A stretch of DNA of 64,000 nucleotides from Mesocentrotus franciscanus. Taxonomy: Eukaryota > Echinodermata > Echinoidea > Camarodonta > Strongylocentrotidae. The notes beneath the pieces were generated by a model. It searched no databases and was not told where the DNA came from. It saw only the letters and a list, made by a program, of their open reading frames with translations. The DNA lies in the NCBI GenBank assembly GCA_037976565.1, contig CP137672.1:19988335-20052334 (forward strand). The letters are read 5' to 3'. The number at the start of each line of letters is the position of its first letter. Position 1 is the first letter of the stretch. Shown piece after piece: positions 1 to 11,317 of the stretch. The translations under genes and the position numbers were made by a program.

Positions 1-298
1 CCTATTATTCATATGTCGCTGTTGCTGTCGAGTTATATACTGCCAGGCAGGCGCGTAAACCCCCCCCCCCTCAAATTTTTTTAAGTGTGTGTTGCGGAGC
101 AAACCCCCCCCCCTCATTTGTTTTCTTCAATTAAAAAAAAAAAGGATGAAAACAAAACTGACATATTCCCCCGTTGAAAAAATCCTGCGTACGCTATACT
201 GCTGCCAGGTCAGTTTCTTAACTGATATGGTTTTGATTAGTTTCGATCAGGGGAAAACTACGCTTATACAAGAGACTGAAGGTACACGGTAGTGTCTC

Positions 299-450
299 TA
301 AGGGGGAAGTCCATCATGCACACAGATCATTATAAGTTTTTTTTTTAATAGAAGCAGAAAAATGAGAGGAGCAATAAGAAAGTTATGACTTTTTTTAAGT
401 TGAGATCAATCCAAAAAAAATTGGCAACTCTTTGACGTTTCTTAATTGCG
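299..450. mobile_element. One-ended fragment of a long-TIR MITE (family A)
   Basis: The segment starts TAAGGGGGAAGTCCATCATG and then carries AGAAGCAGAAAAATGAGAGG and AAGAAAGTTATGACTTTTTT. The same ordered words occur in the arms of complete copies at 7430-8197, 23233-23834 and 59612-60169. No matching opposite arm is visible, so this is a truncated copy. The rest of bases 1-560 is AT-rich with C-runs and holds nothing I recognise. Confidence 0.6.
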
Positions 451-689
451 AGGTTCCCTCCAATTTGCTCTGTATAATATACAACAACAACAAAATCAGA
501 AATGTCTATTTTCCCTACAAAAATTGTTTAGTCATACATGCACCCTAAATATAATTGTTTCTATACAACCCAGTGGCGTAATGAACAAAAAAGTTTGGGG
601 GGGCTGGCAGACAAAAAATCCGCATCACCCACTCTTACATGCAGGCCCCGCTGAACGTTTTTTCAAAGGGGATGGGGGGTAAAGTATTT

Positions 690-1770
690 ACGATCAGGTA
701 GAGCGTAGTGTAAATTGGCGTGGGGTCTAGGGGCATTTAGTTACGGTCCAGATGAGCATATTTTGATACCTTTTTCATGACACTGGCAGGTCACTAATTG
801 GCGTGGGGTCCAGGGGGCTGAGCCCCCTGAAACTCAGGGATTTGAGGCATTTTATAACGGTCAGATGAGCATATTTTGATACCCTATTTGTGACACTGGC
901 AGGTCACTAATTGGCGTGGGGTCCAGGGCGGAGCCCCGGAAGCTCAGGGTTTAGGGGCTTAGGCCCCTGGTGGGGTCAAGGGGCGGAGCCCCCGGAAGCT
1001 CAGGGTTTTAGGAATTTAATTACGGTCAGATGAGCATATTTTGATACCCTATTTGTGACACTGGCAGGTCACTAATTGGCGTGGGGTCCAGGGGGCGGAG
1101 CCCCCGGAAGCTCAGGGGTTTTAGGCAATAAATTACTGTCAGATGAGTATCCAGGGACCTGACTTAGGGCCATTGGTTGGGTCCAGGGGACAGAGCCCCT
1201 GGAAGCTCAGGGGTTTTAGGCGTTTAATTACGGTCAGATTATCATATTTTTGATTTTGTGGGGTCCAGGGGGCGGAGCCCCTAGAAGCTCAGGGGTTTCA
1301 TGCATTTTATAACGGTCAGATAAGCATTCATTCAGGGGCCCGCCTTAAGGCCCCTGGTGGGTTCGAGGGGGCAGAGCCTTCGGAAGTTCAGGGGCGTTAG
1401 GCATTTAATTACGGTCAGATTAGCATTTTTTAATACCTTATTTGTGACACTGGCAGGACACTAATTGGCGTGGGGTCCAGTTGCGGAGCCCCCAGAAGCT
1501 TGGGGGTTTTAGGCATTAAATTACCGTTAGATGCGCATCCAGGGGCCTGCCTTAGGGCCCTAGGTGGAATCCAGGGGACAGAGCCCCGGAAGCTCAGGGG
1601 TTTTAGGCATTTTATAACGGTCAGATAAGCATTCAGGGGCCCGCCTTAAGGCCCCCGGTGGGTTCGAGGGGGCTGAGCCACGGGAAGTTCTGGGGTTTTA
1701 GGCATTTAATTACGGTCAGATGAGCATATTTTGATACCTCATTATTTTGTGTCACTGGCAGGTCACTATT
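690..1770. repeat. GC-rich minisatellite, GGGGTCCAGGGGGCGGAGCC type
   Basis: About nine degenerate units share GGCGTGGGGTCCAGGG, GCGGAGCCCCCGGAAGCTCA, GGGGTTTTAGGCATTTAATT and ACGGTCAGATGAGCAT, in that order. Many units are separated by a spacer containing TGACACTGGCAGGTCACTAA. Each unit holds the self-complementary core GGGGGCNGAGCCCCC, so it can fold into a hairpin. The same units recur at 4600-5250 and 5440-5760. Confidence 0.9.
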
Positions 1771-1847
1771 CTTTCTTTCTTCCTCTCTTTCTTTCTATTT
1801 CTCTTTAGCAGGGGCGGATCTAGCTTTTTGCTAAGAGAGGGGGGCGG

Positions 1848-2788
<941 letters not shown>

Positions 2789-2939
2789 TTAATAAAAAGT
2801 GAGGAAAAATCTCGGATTATTATGTCATTTCAGCAACATTTGTAAATCACCGGTATCGAATTAGAAATGATCCACGTTTGAATTTTATTGTGACACTGGC
2901 AGGACACTAATTGCCCCCATCAGTACGCCTGTGGCCCCA

Positions 2940-3425
2940 AAAAACTACACCTTGTTGGCGGGGAAAATCGCAAATGACATCCCCTACCTATCTTCTTTCT
3001 CTCTTTCTTTCCTTACCTTTTCCTCCCCCTTCCCTTTCCCTTCCCTTCCTTCTCTCTCTTTTAGGTTTGCTAGGGGGAGGCAAGGGCCTTTCGCCCCGAT
3101 CCACATGTTGTTGGCGGGATTAAACGCAACTGATCTCCCTTCTTTTCACCCTTTCTTTTCTTCTTCCTCTTTTTTGTTCACTTTTAGCTCTCCTCTTTCC
3201 TTTTCCCTTCTCTCTTTTTTGGCGGCGGGGTGAGAGGCAAGGGCCTTTGGCCCCCTCCCGCCGATCCACAACTTGTTGGCGGGAAAATTGCAACTGATAT
3301 CCCCTTTTCTTTTCTTCTTTCTCTTTTTTCCTTCCCTTTATCTCCTCTTTTCCTTTTGTCCTTCTCTCTCTCTCTCTCTTTTTTTTCTTTTTCTTTGCGG
3401 GGCAAGGCCCGCTCGCCCCCTGGAT
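2940..3425. repeat. Pyrimidine-rich tandem repeat, about 160 bp unit
   Basis: Three units begin with TTGTTGGCGGGAAAA-like sequence (2953, 3109, 3273). Each continues through CGCAACTGATCTCCC-like sequence into a long CT-rich tract and closes with GGCAAGGGCCTTTCGCCCC-like sequence. The Pro/Ser/Phe-rich open frames here simply reflect the CT tracts. Confidence 0.75.
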
Positions 3426-3429
3426 CCGC

Positions 3430-4470
3430 ACCTGTGGAACATTCCCTCCGGAAATGACCCTCCTCGCCGCATCCAAAACAAACCCTGAGCGCAGGCGATT
3501 TTTACCGCCTAGAGCTGCCGCGATATAAGCTCTACTCTAGGCCGGACATACGGGTATCCAGACTTTTCGCTAAACTGGATTATACGGTTATCTACTAGTA
3601 CTAGTATTACTGTTAGTGGACACCAAGGCCCATATAAAAAAAAAGAACATTTTGCTCTTCCTGGCTATTTGGGAATGTGTCAGTTTCCGCCCCCACTCGA
3701 GAACGGAAGGATACCATGCGTGTTACCAAAATTTCCGGTAAAGGGGTACTTTTCGTGCGACAAAGTCCAGCCCGAGAATTGTAAAAAAAAGGGGGTGTAT
3801 TTGAATTTTCACCTGGAGATTTCTTTAAAAGGGTGTGTTTTTCTTTCTCTCTCTTTGGACTCTGAGAAATTCAAAAAGGGGTCATAACATATCTTGAATA
3901 TCATAGATAGGGGTACATTGAGCAGTGTTCCAGATTTAGGGGTCTCCAAGGCAGGAAAAGACCGCGAAAAGCCCGCGAAAGGGGGGTTCGGAAATGTTGG
4001 CAGTCCTCAGATAGGGGGTGCTTTAAAAAAGAGGGAACAAGCATACGCGTACCCTAAATAACACTGAGTGGGGGGGGGGGGCCGGGGTCAGTTTGCAACA
4101 GAAATGGAGAACCGCGCATTTTGTTGAAAATCATGTGATATATCACGAACATTTATAAATCACTTGTATGGAATTGAAAATAAGTCATGGTTTAATTTTA
4201 TTTGGGGCTAGCGCCCCCAAGCCCCACCAGTACGCCAGTGATACAACCCCTGTATGAAACAAATTTATTCCGTCATCAGTAACTATAAGAAAATGAATGT
4301 TTATGAAATTTTCTATACATGCAGAGCAAATTGGAGACAAATTGGAGAGGAGTACGCGAGATACGTCTAAGCTCACGGTGTTGCCAATAGCCTATGGGTT
4401 TCACCGATGACAACCAGGCGCGCCGGAAGCAGTTTGGGATTGGGGGCAAAATTCCAGGGGGCTCACCTTC
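3430..4470. other. Intergenic, no gene seen
   Basis: The stretch is low in recognisable structure, with G-runs and A-runs. A TACGCCAGTG terminus near 4230 matches the ends of the CAGTGGCGTA elements on either side, so part of it may be the right end of a further copy. No coding signal is seen. Confidence 0.5.
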
Positions 4471-4599
4471 CAAGTGCAGTGGCGTAATGAGCAAAAAAAG
4501 TTGGGGGGGGGGGAAGAAGAATCTGCATCACCACCACTCTTACATGTTACATGCAGGCCCCACGGGACGTTTTTCAAAGTGGAGTATTAACGATCAGGT

Positions 4600-5256
4600 A
4601 GAGCGTAGCGAGCGTAAATTGGCGTGGGGTTCAGGGCCTGAGCCCCGGCAGGGGGTCAAGGGGCTGAGCCCCCGGAAGCTCAGGGTTTTTAGGCATTAAA
4701 TTACGGTCAGATAAGCATAGGCCTACTTAGATACCTTTATTGTGACACTGGCAGGTTACTAATTGGTGGAGGGTCCAGGGGGCAGAGCCCCCGGAAGCTC
4801 AGGGGTTTTAGGTATTTAATTACGGTCAGATGAGCATCCAGGGCCCTCTTTAGGGCCCTTGATGGGGTCCATGGGGCAGAGCCCCCGGAAGCTTAGGGGT
4901 TTTAGATATTTAATTACGGTCAGATGAGCATCTAGGGGCCCGCCTTAGGGCCCTTGGTAGGGTCCAGGGGACAGAGCCCCCGGAAGCTCAGGGGTTTTAG
5001 GTAATTAATTACGGTCAGATGAGCATCCAGGGCCCCGCCTAAGGGCCCTTAGTGGGGTCCAGGGGACAGATCCCCCGGAAGCTCAGGGGTTTTAGGTATT
5101 TAATTACGGTCAGATGAGCATCCAGGGCCCTCTTTAGGGCCCTTGATGGGGTCCAGGGGGCAGAGCCCCCGGAAGCTCAGGGGTTTTAGGTAATTAATTA
5201 CGGTCAGATGAGCATCCAGGGGCTCGCATTAGGGCTCTTAGTGGGGTCCATGGGGT
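4600..5256. repeat. GC-rich minisatellite, second array (left part)
   Basis: The units match those at 690-1770, here with the frequent addition of GAGCATCCAGGGGCCCGCCT between units. The array is split by a SINE at 5257-5437 and resumes to about 5760. Units here look more alike than in the first array, which suggests later amplification. Confidence 0.9.
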
Positions 5257-5437
5257 TAGGCGTTGTGGCGTGCGCCTGTAATCCAGCTAACAGTGGAAGT
5301 TACAAACTGATTCAGCCGAGGACGCAGGTTCGAAGCTGAGTCACGTCTTTCGGATGGTGACGTTTAAAGGTCGGTCCCCAGACGTAAATAATCAAATCTG
5401 ATTGATACAAGTCTGTAAAAACCCACTACACACACAC
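5257..5437 (+). mobile_element. SINE with 7SL/Alu-like 5' half, copy 1
   Basis: The 5' part GTGGCGTGCGCCTGTAATCC followed by AGCTA closely matches the Alu-domain start of 7SL RNA, including the internal promoter A-box region. A polymerase III B-box-like GGTTCGAAGC lies at 5327-5336. The tail carries CTTTCGGATGGTGACG, CGGTCCCCAGACGTAAATAA and a CA-rich end. A near-identical copy is at 55232-55423. It sits inside the minisatellite, flanked by TCCATGGGG on the left and TCCAGGGGC on the right, a possible imperfect target duplication. Confidence 0.75.
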
Positions 5438-5765
5438 GTCCAGGGGCTCGCATTAGGGCCCTTGGTAGGGTCCAGGGGGCAGAGCCCCCGGAAGCTCATA
5501 GGTTTTAGGTATTTAATTACGGTCAGATGAGCATCCAGGGGCTCGCATTAGGGCTCTTAGTGGGGTCCAGGGGGCAGAGCCCCCGGAATTTCATAGGTTT
5601 TAGGTATTTAATTACGGTCAGATGAGCATCCATGGCCCGCCTTTGGGCCCTTATTGGGGTCCAGGGGGCAGAGCCCCCGGAAGCTCATAGGTTTTAGGCA
5701 TTTAATTACGGTCAGACGAGCATATTTTGATACCTCATTTGTGACATTGGCAGGTCACTTATTTT
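5438..5765. repeat. GC-rich minisatellite, second array (right part)
   Basis: The array of 4600-5256 continues after the SINE insertion for about three units, ending in the GACATTGGCAGGTCACTTAT spacer. The units hold the same GGGGGCAGAGCCCCCGGAAG hairpin core. Confidence 0.88.
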
Positions 5766-6049
5766 ATGTCTCTTTATTTCTTTCTTTTTCTCTTTAACAT
5801 ACTTTTCAAAAAAGTGAGGGGGCTCGAGCCCCCGAGCCCCGCCGTTCTGCAGGCCCTGACATGAAGGCTTCTAAATAAGCATATTTCTCGCCCGACTGTA
5901 AATTTGGGAATTTCTAATTTTCCATCAAACGTATAAAAAGGTATGACTTATACAAAAAATTGAGAAAAATACGGGAAAATCATGTAATTTCAACATTTGT
6001 AAATCACTGATATCGAATTAGAAATAACCCCCCATCAGTACGCCAGCGT

Positions 6050-6584
6050 TCAGGGGCTCATGTCTTCTCACCCCTATAATAAAAACACACACGCTTTCCC
6101 ATCCTCTCACAATATTTCCACGATATGCGCGTATCGCTATTATAAAAGCCTCCATTGATAAATATAGGTGGCATGCAGAATGTTTAGGAAATTTAATATC
6201 TTTTAACTTTCCTTTTCTTTGAATGGAATATAATTTATATGTGATTCGATTCAGGTTTTATTATTTTTATGTTCTTTTTGGTTTGAAAAACACAAATCAT
6301 CTTTACTCCTTTACTGCTTTTCTTCTTTTTTGGGGGAGCGCCCCCTCCCCACTTCCGGCGCCTATGATGACAACTCAAAAATTTATAACTTTCCTACTTT
6401 TAATCGAATAGCTAGTCGGCTCAAACTTTCAATAATTTGTCAGTCTCGTTTTTCTGCTTACCGATACCAGCTTATTATTAGGGTGGACTCAAAGAGTATG
6501 ATTTCGTTGAATAATAAGCAAATTATGAAGACAAAGTATGTTACAGTCTAGACCAGAGGCGGTGCTCCGGGGGGCGGCTATAGA
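6050..6584. other. Intergenic, no gene seen
   Basis: AT-rich DNA between the TIR element and the next array. I see no coding, RNA or repeat signature beyond short homopolymers. Confidence 0.5.
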
Positions 6585-7180
6585 GAGGAAAAGTGCCCCT
6601 TTTTACTTCGATAAGTGCCCCTTTTTCTTCGTAATAAATGCCCCTTTCCCCTCCTCTTTATGTGCCCCATTTCAGGTGCAAGATGGGCCATTATTTTTGC
6701 CACTGATAAGACAGTGCCCTCTTATACTTCTTACAAGTGCCTTTTCCCTTTCGATAAGTTCCCCGAGTTTGTTCTTGTCATTAAGTGCCCCTTCCCGTTT
6801 CTTATACATGCTCTTTTTAACATCTGATAAATGCCCCTATCCAAATCTGATAGGTGCCCCTTTTGACAAGTTCCCCTTTTGGCTTGTAGGCCTACTAATT
6901 GCATTTTCCCTTTTCAGAAGTGCTTTTTTTTCATTTCTGATGAGTGCCCCTTTTGAAGTATGAGAAATAACCCCTTTTCAACTTTGATAAGTTATCCTGT
7001 CACTTTGACTGGTGCCCCTTTTTCTTTTTAATAAGTATCTCCCCCCCCTCTTATAAATGCCCCTTTTCACCTATGATAAAAGCCCTTTATATGAAAAGTT
7101 CCCCCTGTTACTTTTGATATTTGCCCTTTGATTAAGTGCCCCTGTTTATTTACCTATATTTTCCACTGTAGCTTATAAAT
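6585..7180. repeat. GCCCCTTTT-type minisatellite (left, forward)
   Basis: About 18 degenerate units of roughly 30 bp, typically AAGTGCCCCTTTT followed by a CTTCTGATA-like segment. The same units occur in reverse complement at 11100-11317 and 13064-13090. The open frames here, rich in Pro, Phe and Ser, are produced by the repeat. Confidence 0.85.
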
Positions 7181-7429
7181 TGTGCCCTTTTACGGTCTAA
7201 AGACCCATATCTATAGTTTCAAAGAATGGGAGCAGCTTTTTGTAGTTTTTTTGTTACAATTTTGTTTCTACCACCACAATGAAAGGAAGTTGAGCCGGGG
7301 GGAAGGGGCGGGGCAGGGCACGCATGTCCCCAGAGTCATAAGAACGAACTGTGTCCCTTTTAGAAATATAATCGTGCTCGTTTTCAAGACTATCTGTCCC
7401 TTCTCTATTACTACTAGATATAGAAGATC

Positions 7430-8197
7430 CTTAAAGTACAAGTCCACTCCAAAAATCTCTTGCCTTTAATAGAACCAGAAAAATCAGACAAACCAATCAA
7501 AAAAAGTTTGAGCAAAATCGGATATCTAATAAGAAAGTTATGAATTTTTGAAAAAGTATGTAAAACTAAAAAACAATGGAAATCACTACACAAATTGCCA
7601 ATTTGGTTATCAGTTTGTGACGTCATGCCCATAGTTTAATCCCATTAATTTCCCTTTTTATCCCCCAAAACTTGATTTCCCCATGCCTTTGCCCAGGTTA
7701 TATGATTTGTATCATATTGCTTGCATGACATTTCACAAAATTTGTTATGAACTTTGAAGAATTGATACTATTTTCTGAATATTATATATTCATAATTATT
7801 GATTTTTATATAAATAGTTTATCAAAATTCACATTTTTCATGATTTAACTGGAAAAAATTACTCTATATTTATTTAGTGCATCCACACAAAAACATATTA
7901 CTATCAACCTAACTTGGATGCTGGTGTGAAGAAATAAGATTCTTAGGGGGAAAATAGGAAATTTATATTATCAATATAAAGAAAATAATTAGTGGATAGT
8001 GAGGACCATACGTCACACACAGACTCATGAGTGAGTTGCCAATTTGTGTAGTGATTTTCAAAGTTTTTCATGTCATTAAAAATTCATAACTTTCTTATTA
8101 GTTATCCGATTTTGCTCAAACTTTTTTTGATTGGTTTGTCTGATTTTTCTGGTTCTATTGAAAGTAAGTTATTTTTGGAGTGGACTTGGCCTTTAAG
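7430..8197. mobile_element. Long-TIR MITE, family A
   Basis: The left arm starts CTTAAAGTACAAGTCCACTC and the right arm ends GAGTGGACTTGGCCTTTAAG. The arms stay complementary for about 170 bp, including AAAGTTTGAGCAAAATCGGA against CGATTTTGCTCAAACTTTTT. The core is AT-rich and has no transposase. Related copies lie at 23233-23834 and 59612-60169. Confidence 0.85.
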
Positions 8198-8224
8198 AAA
8201 GTGATATATGTTAGAAAATTAGAA

Positions 8225-9955
8225 TTTGTTTAACAAAAGTATAATATTCTCAAACTTTCAGTTTGGGTTTCGATAGAAACATACTACCTCTCATGCCTTA
8301 ATTGCTGCACTTTATAGATAAGATTTCACAAGCAATAGACAAAAAGATGCACACAATCGGTATATTTCTTGATTATTCCAAGGCATTTAATACTATAGAT
8401 CATGAAATTTTGCTAGAGAAATTATTACATTATGGTGTCAGGGGCACAGCTCTGGACTGGTTTAAGAGCTACTTAGCTGACAGGAAATTTGTTTCTTTAA
8501 ACGGTTTTGATTCAGGGTTACAGAATGTAACATACGGCGTTCCTCAGCTAGGATCTTGTTTATTTCTCATCTGATGTTTTGTCATTCATTTTATTTGCTG
8601 ATGATTCCAGCTTGTACTACTCACACAAAAATCCACAAACTCTGTTAGAAACGGTTAATTTCGAACTAAGTAAAATTACTTTGTGGATTCAAGCAAATAA
8701 ATTGTCTTTAAATCTGCAAAAGATAAATATATATGTTTTTTAGTAATTCAATTAAAGTGCTTCCAGGAGATGTATCATTGAAAATGTATTGATGGATAGG
8801 GTATTTTTATCATCAATAAAATTCCTTGGTTTGCACATTGATGAGCAAATATGTTGGAAAATTCATGTTAATCATCTCTGTAAGACATTGTCAAAAAACA
8901 GTGGCGTAATTCATAAATTGAAATCAATTTTTCCTAAAGACATATTCTTCTAATAATGTATTCAACATTAATCCTATAATTCCCTATCTTAATTATGGTG
9001 TTCTTGCTTGGGGTCAATCTCTTAAAAATTACACTTGATTCAAAAGAGGATCTTTCGTACGCACACTAATCCGCTTTTTTATACGCATAGAATTATTTTA
9101 AAGGTGCAAGATATTTATCACCCTTCAACTGGGTAATTCTGGTGTCCTACCACATGCTCTTGTCAGCATTTTTAGGAAAAATGGTCAAGTTCATGACCAT
9201 GCTATACGAAATGCCTCTGCGTTTCACTTTAATACCCCAAGTAAGGACTTAAGGACAAAGTTTACTTTTAATACTTTGGTTTGTACTGGACCTAGATTCT
9301 GGAACTCTCTTGGCTCTATAGCGTTAAGCGGCAATCTGTTAGTCTCTCTACATAATTTGTACACTTAAGGTTATCTTCTCGATAAATACTGTGACTCGTA
9401 GAATAGTTCATTTTCGTAGTTAGTTTGGTGTCTAGATCTATTATGTTATTATAGATGTATATAATTTCTTCTTCTTGATATTATGTGTCTAATTGAATAT
9501 TTTCAGATTGTCAGCCTTTTATTCCCTCCCCCTGTTGTTTTGTGCCCGTTGTGTGCTGTGCGGTTTGTCGTTGTGCCGTAGTCTTCTTTATTTCTCATAT
9601 TTTCTTTCTTTTCTCCCGTCTTGTCTAGTCTAGTCTCCCGATTTTTTGTACACTTCTTGTTTCTTATACCACCTTTTTCTTAAGGTATTCTTAGGTAGTC
9701 ACAAATATATACTCCCATCATGTTTATCTTCTTGCTTTTTTATCAACCAGTTATTTGGTCCAGAGGGGACCCAAAAAATTACAAGCTCTGCTTTCAGGGT
9801 CTCCTCGTCTTTCTTTTAGTTCACTTTGTTTTTATCATTGTCATAATTTCTTTTGTTCGCATTGTAAATGTGTAATGATCTAATGTAATGCTCTATGTGA
9901 CATTTGAAAGAAAGACGAATAAATATTTTATCTTATCTTATCGTATCTAATTAAG
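8225..9955 (+). pseudogene. Decayed LINE, reverse transcriptase 3' part
   Basis: The longest open piece (about 8302-8574) holds typical non-LTR reverse transcriptase blocks: DYSKAFNTIDHEILLEKL, GTALDWFKSYL and YGVPQLGSCLF, in which the usual VPQG is altered to VPQL. A frameshift follows, then ILFADDSSLYYS with the catalytic FADD motif near 8594, and later pieces with further frameshifts and stops. The 3' end near 9920-9955 is a short TTATC/TCTTATC tandem tail, which is common in CR1/jockey-like LINEs. The 5' part is missing. It is not functional. Confidence 0.85.
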
Positions 9956-10045
9956 AATTGTGCTTTTTTACTCTAAACATTTGCTCCTTTAAACTACCAT
10001 GGCAACAGCTAAAACATGTATCTAATCCCAACAGCGATCGACCTA

Positions 10046-10676
10046 CCGTGTGAGTCAAAAAAAAGTTTACACTCAGAAAATTGTCATTTATTTTAAAAGT
10101 CAGCTACGAACGAAAGGTTATCATACATATTTTGAAAGAGTGTTTTATCCCGAATCGTTTGGTATCATTTTTGTGTGGTATGTGTTCACGCTTGGATGAA
10201 CGGGAGGCATTGTTTGCGAGAGTGCACAAAACGACTTGCGCCAAAAGTATTAAAGTGAGAGAATGAATTGAATGTATCAAATGAGATGCATTGCATATGC
10301 TTTTTGCAGAAGCAAAGTCACACACACCCATACGTGCGCACAAATGTTCTTTGATATTTGATTTGATATTTGATATGTGTGGCATGATTAATTTTTGTTA
10401 GGGATGTTATTTGGATCTGCAAAGACCGAATTAATACCCAAATCCCAATTGTTTTATTCAAACATAACATAAGCCGTTTGGCGCAAGTTGATTTTTGCAC
10501 TCTCTTAAACAATGTCTCCTGGTCATCCAAGCGTGAACACATACCACACAAAAATGATACCAAATGATTCGGGATAAAACACTATTTCATAAGATGTATA
10601 ATAATTCACTGTTCATAGATGATTTTTAAAATAATTAGCAATTTTCTAGGTGTAAACTTTTTTTTTACTCACACTG
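10046..10676. mobile_element. Tc1/mariner-like MITE with long inverted repeats
   Basis: The termini are CCGTGTGAGTC and ACTCACACTG, followed inward by A/T runs and GTTTACAC, with TA on both outer sides (10044-10045 and 10677-10678). This is the TA target duplication of Tc1/mariner elements. The arms are complementary over about 200 bp, for example GGTATCATTTTTGTGTGGTA against its reverse complement near 10545. There is no transposase frame. Confidence 0.85.
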
Positions 10677-10679
10677 TAT

Positions 10680-11099
10680 ATCATCCTTTAAACCACACTG
10701 CCCTTTTAAACTTCATAGCTTCATGAATTTGGCTTGTGATTACATTATATCAGGGATGATATCAATATTTTGTCTCTCTTAATTTACATGGTCTAAGATA
10801 CTGCTTAAGCATCTTACTTTGCAGTTGAGTGTGATGATCTCAATATTCATTTGCGAACGAGCGACTCCAAACAATTTGAGATTTGTGAGGTCGCAGTGCG
10901 AAAAATTACATCTTATAAAAGAAAAAAAAAAACATCCTGCCTATGGGGTTTTAAGCACAATGTAATCATGAAAGGCTGAAAAGGCCTTTAATTAGATCAA
11001 CTATATATATATATTTTTTTTTTGGGGGGGGGGAGGAATAAAAAAAAATAGGTTGGTCTTATACTTTTTATAGTTGCTTTAAATTAGGGGCATATGCTA
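10680..11099. other. Intergenic, no gene seen
   Basis: AT-rich DNA with A/T/G homopolymers near 10920-11040. No coding or repeat family is recognised. Confidence 0.5.
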
Positions 11100-11317
11100 T
11101 GGTTAAAGGAAAGGGGGGCACTTATCAGAAGGGAAGGCTATAGGACACTTTATATTAGAAAAGAAAAAAAATGAGCAGTATAAAGGGCAATAATCAGAGT
11201 TGAAAAGCCAGTGGCATTTCTCGCTCCTGAAAGGGACACCAGAGCAGAGATGAAAAAGGGCACTAATGAGAAAGGAAAAGGGGGCATGTGTCAAAATAAA
11301 AGGTTTACCTATCAGAT
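11100..11317. repeat. GCCCCTTTT-type minisatellite (right, reversed)
   Basis: Units such as GGGGGCACTTATCAGAAGGG are the reverse complement of the array at 6585-7180. The array is interrupted at 11318 by a foldback element and its last piece, AGGGGCATTTAGCAGAGGTG, reappears at 13064. Confidence 0.75.

Larger units (their letters stand above)
4478..6048. mobile_element. Non-autonomous TIR element carrying minisatellites (copy 2)
   Basis: It opens GCAGTGGCGTAATGAGCAAA and closes near CATCAGTACGCCAGCG, an inverted match. It shares ATCTGCATCACC, TTACATGCAGGCCCC and the minisatellite interior with the copy at 570. Near its right end it also shares AAATAAGCATATTTCTCGCC and a TCGAATTAGAAATAA segment with copy 1. 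No coding capacity is visible. Confidence 0.55.

Noticed and set aside
6538..6963. A 141-codon frame with Cys-Pro-Phe patterns
   Set aside because: The regular CPF-like pattern is the translation of the GCCCCTTTT minisatellite. Other frames and the inverted copy give equally long frames.
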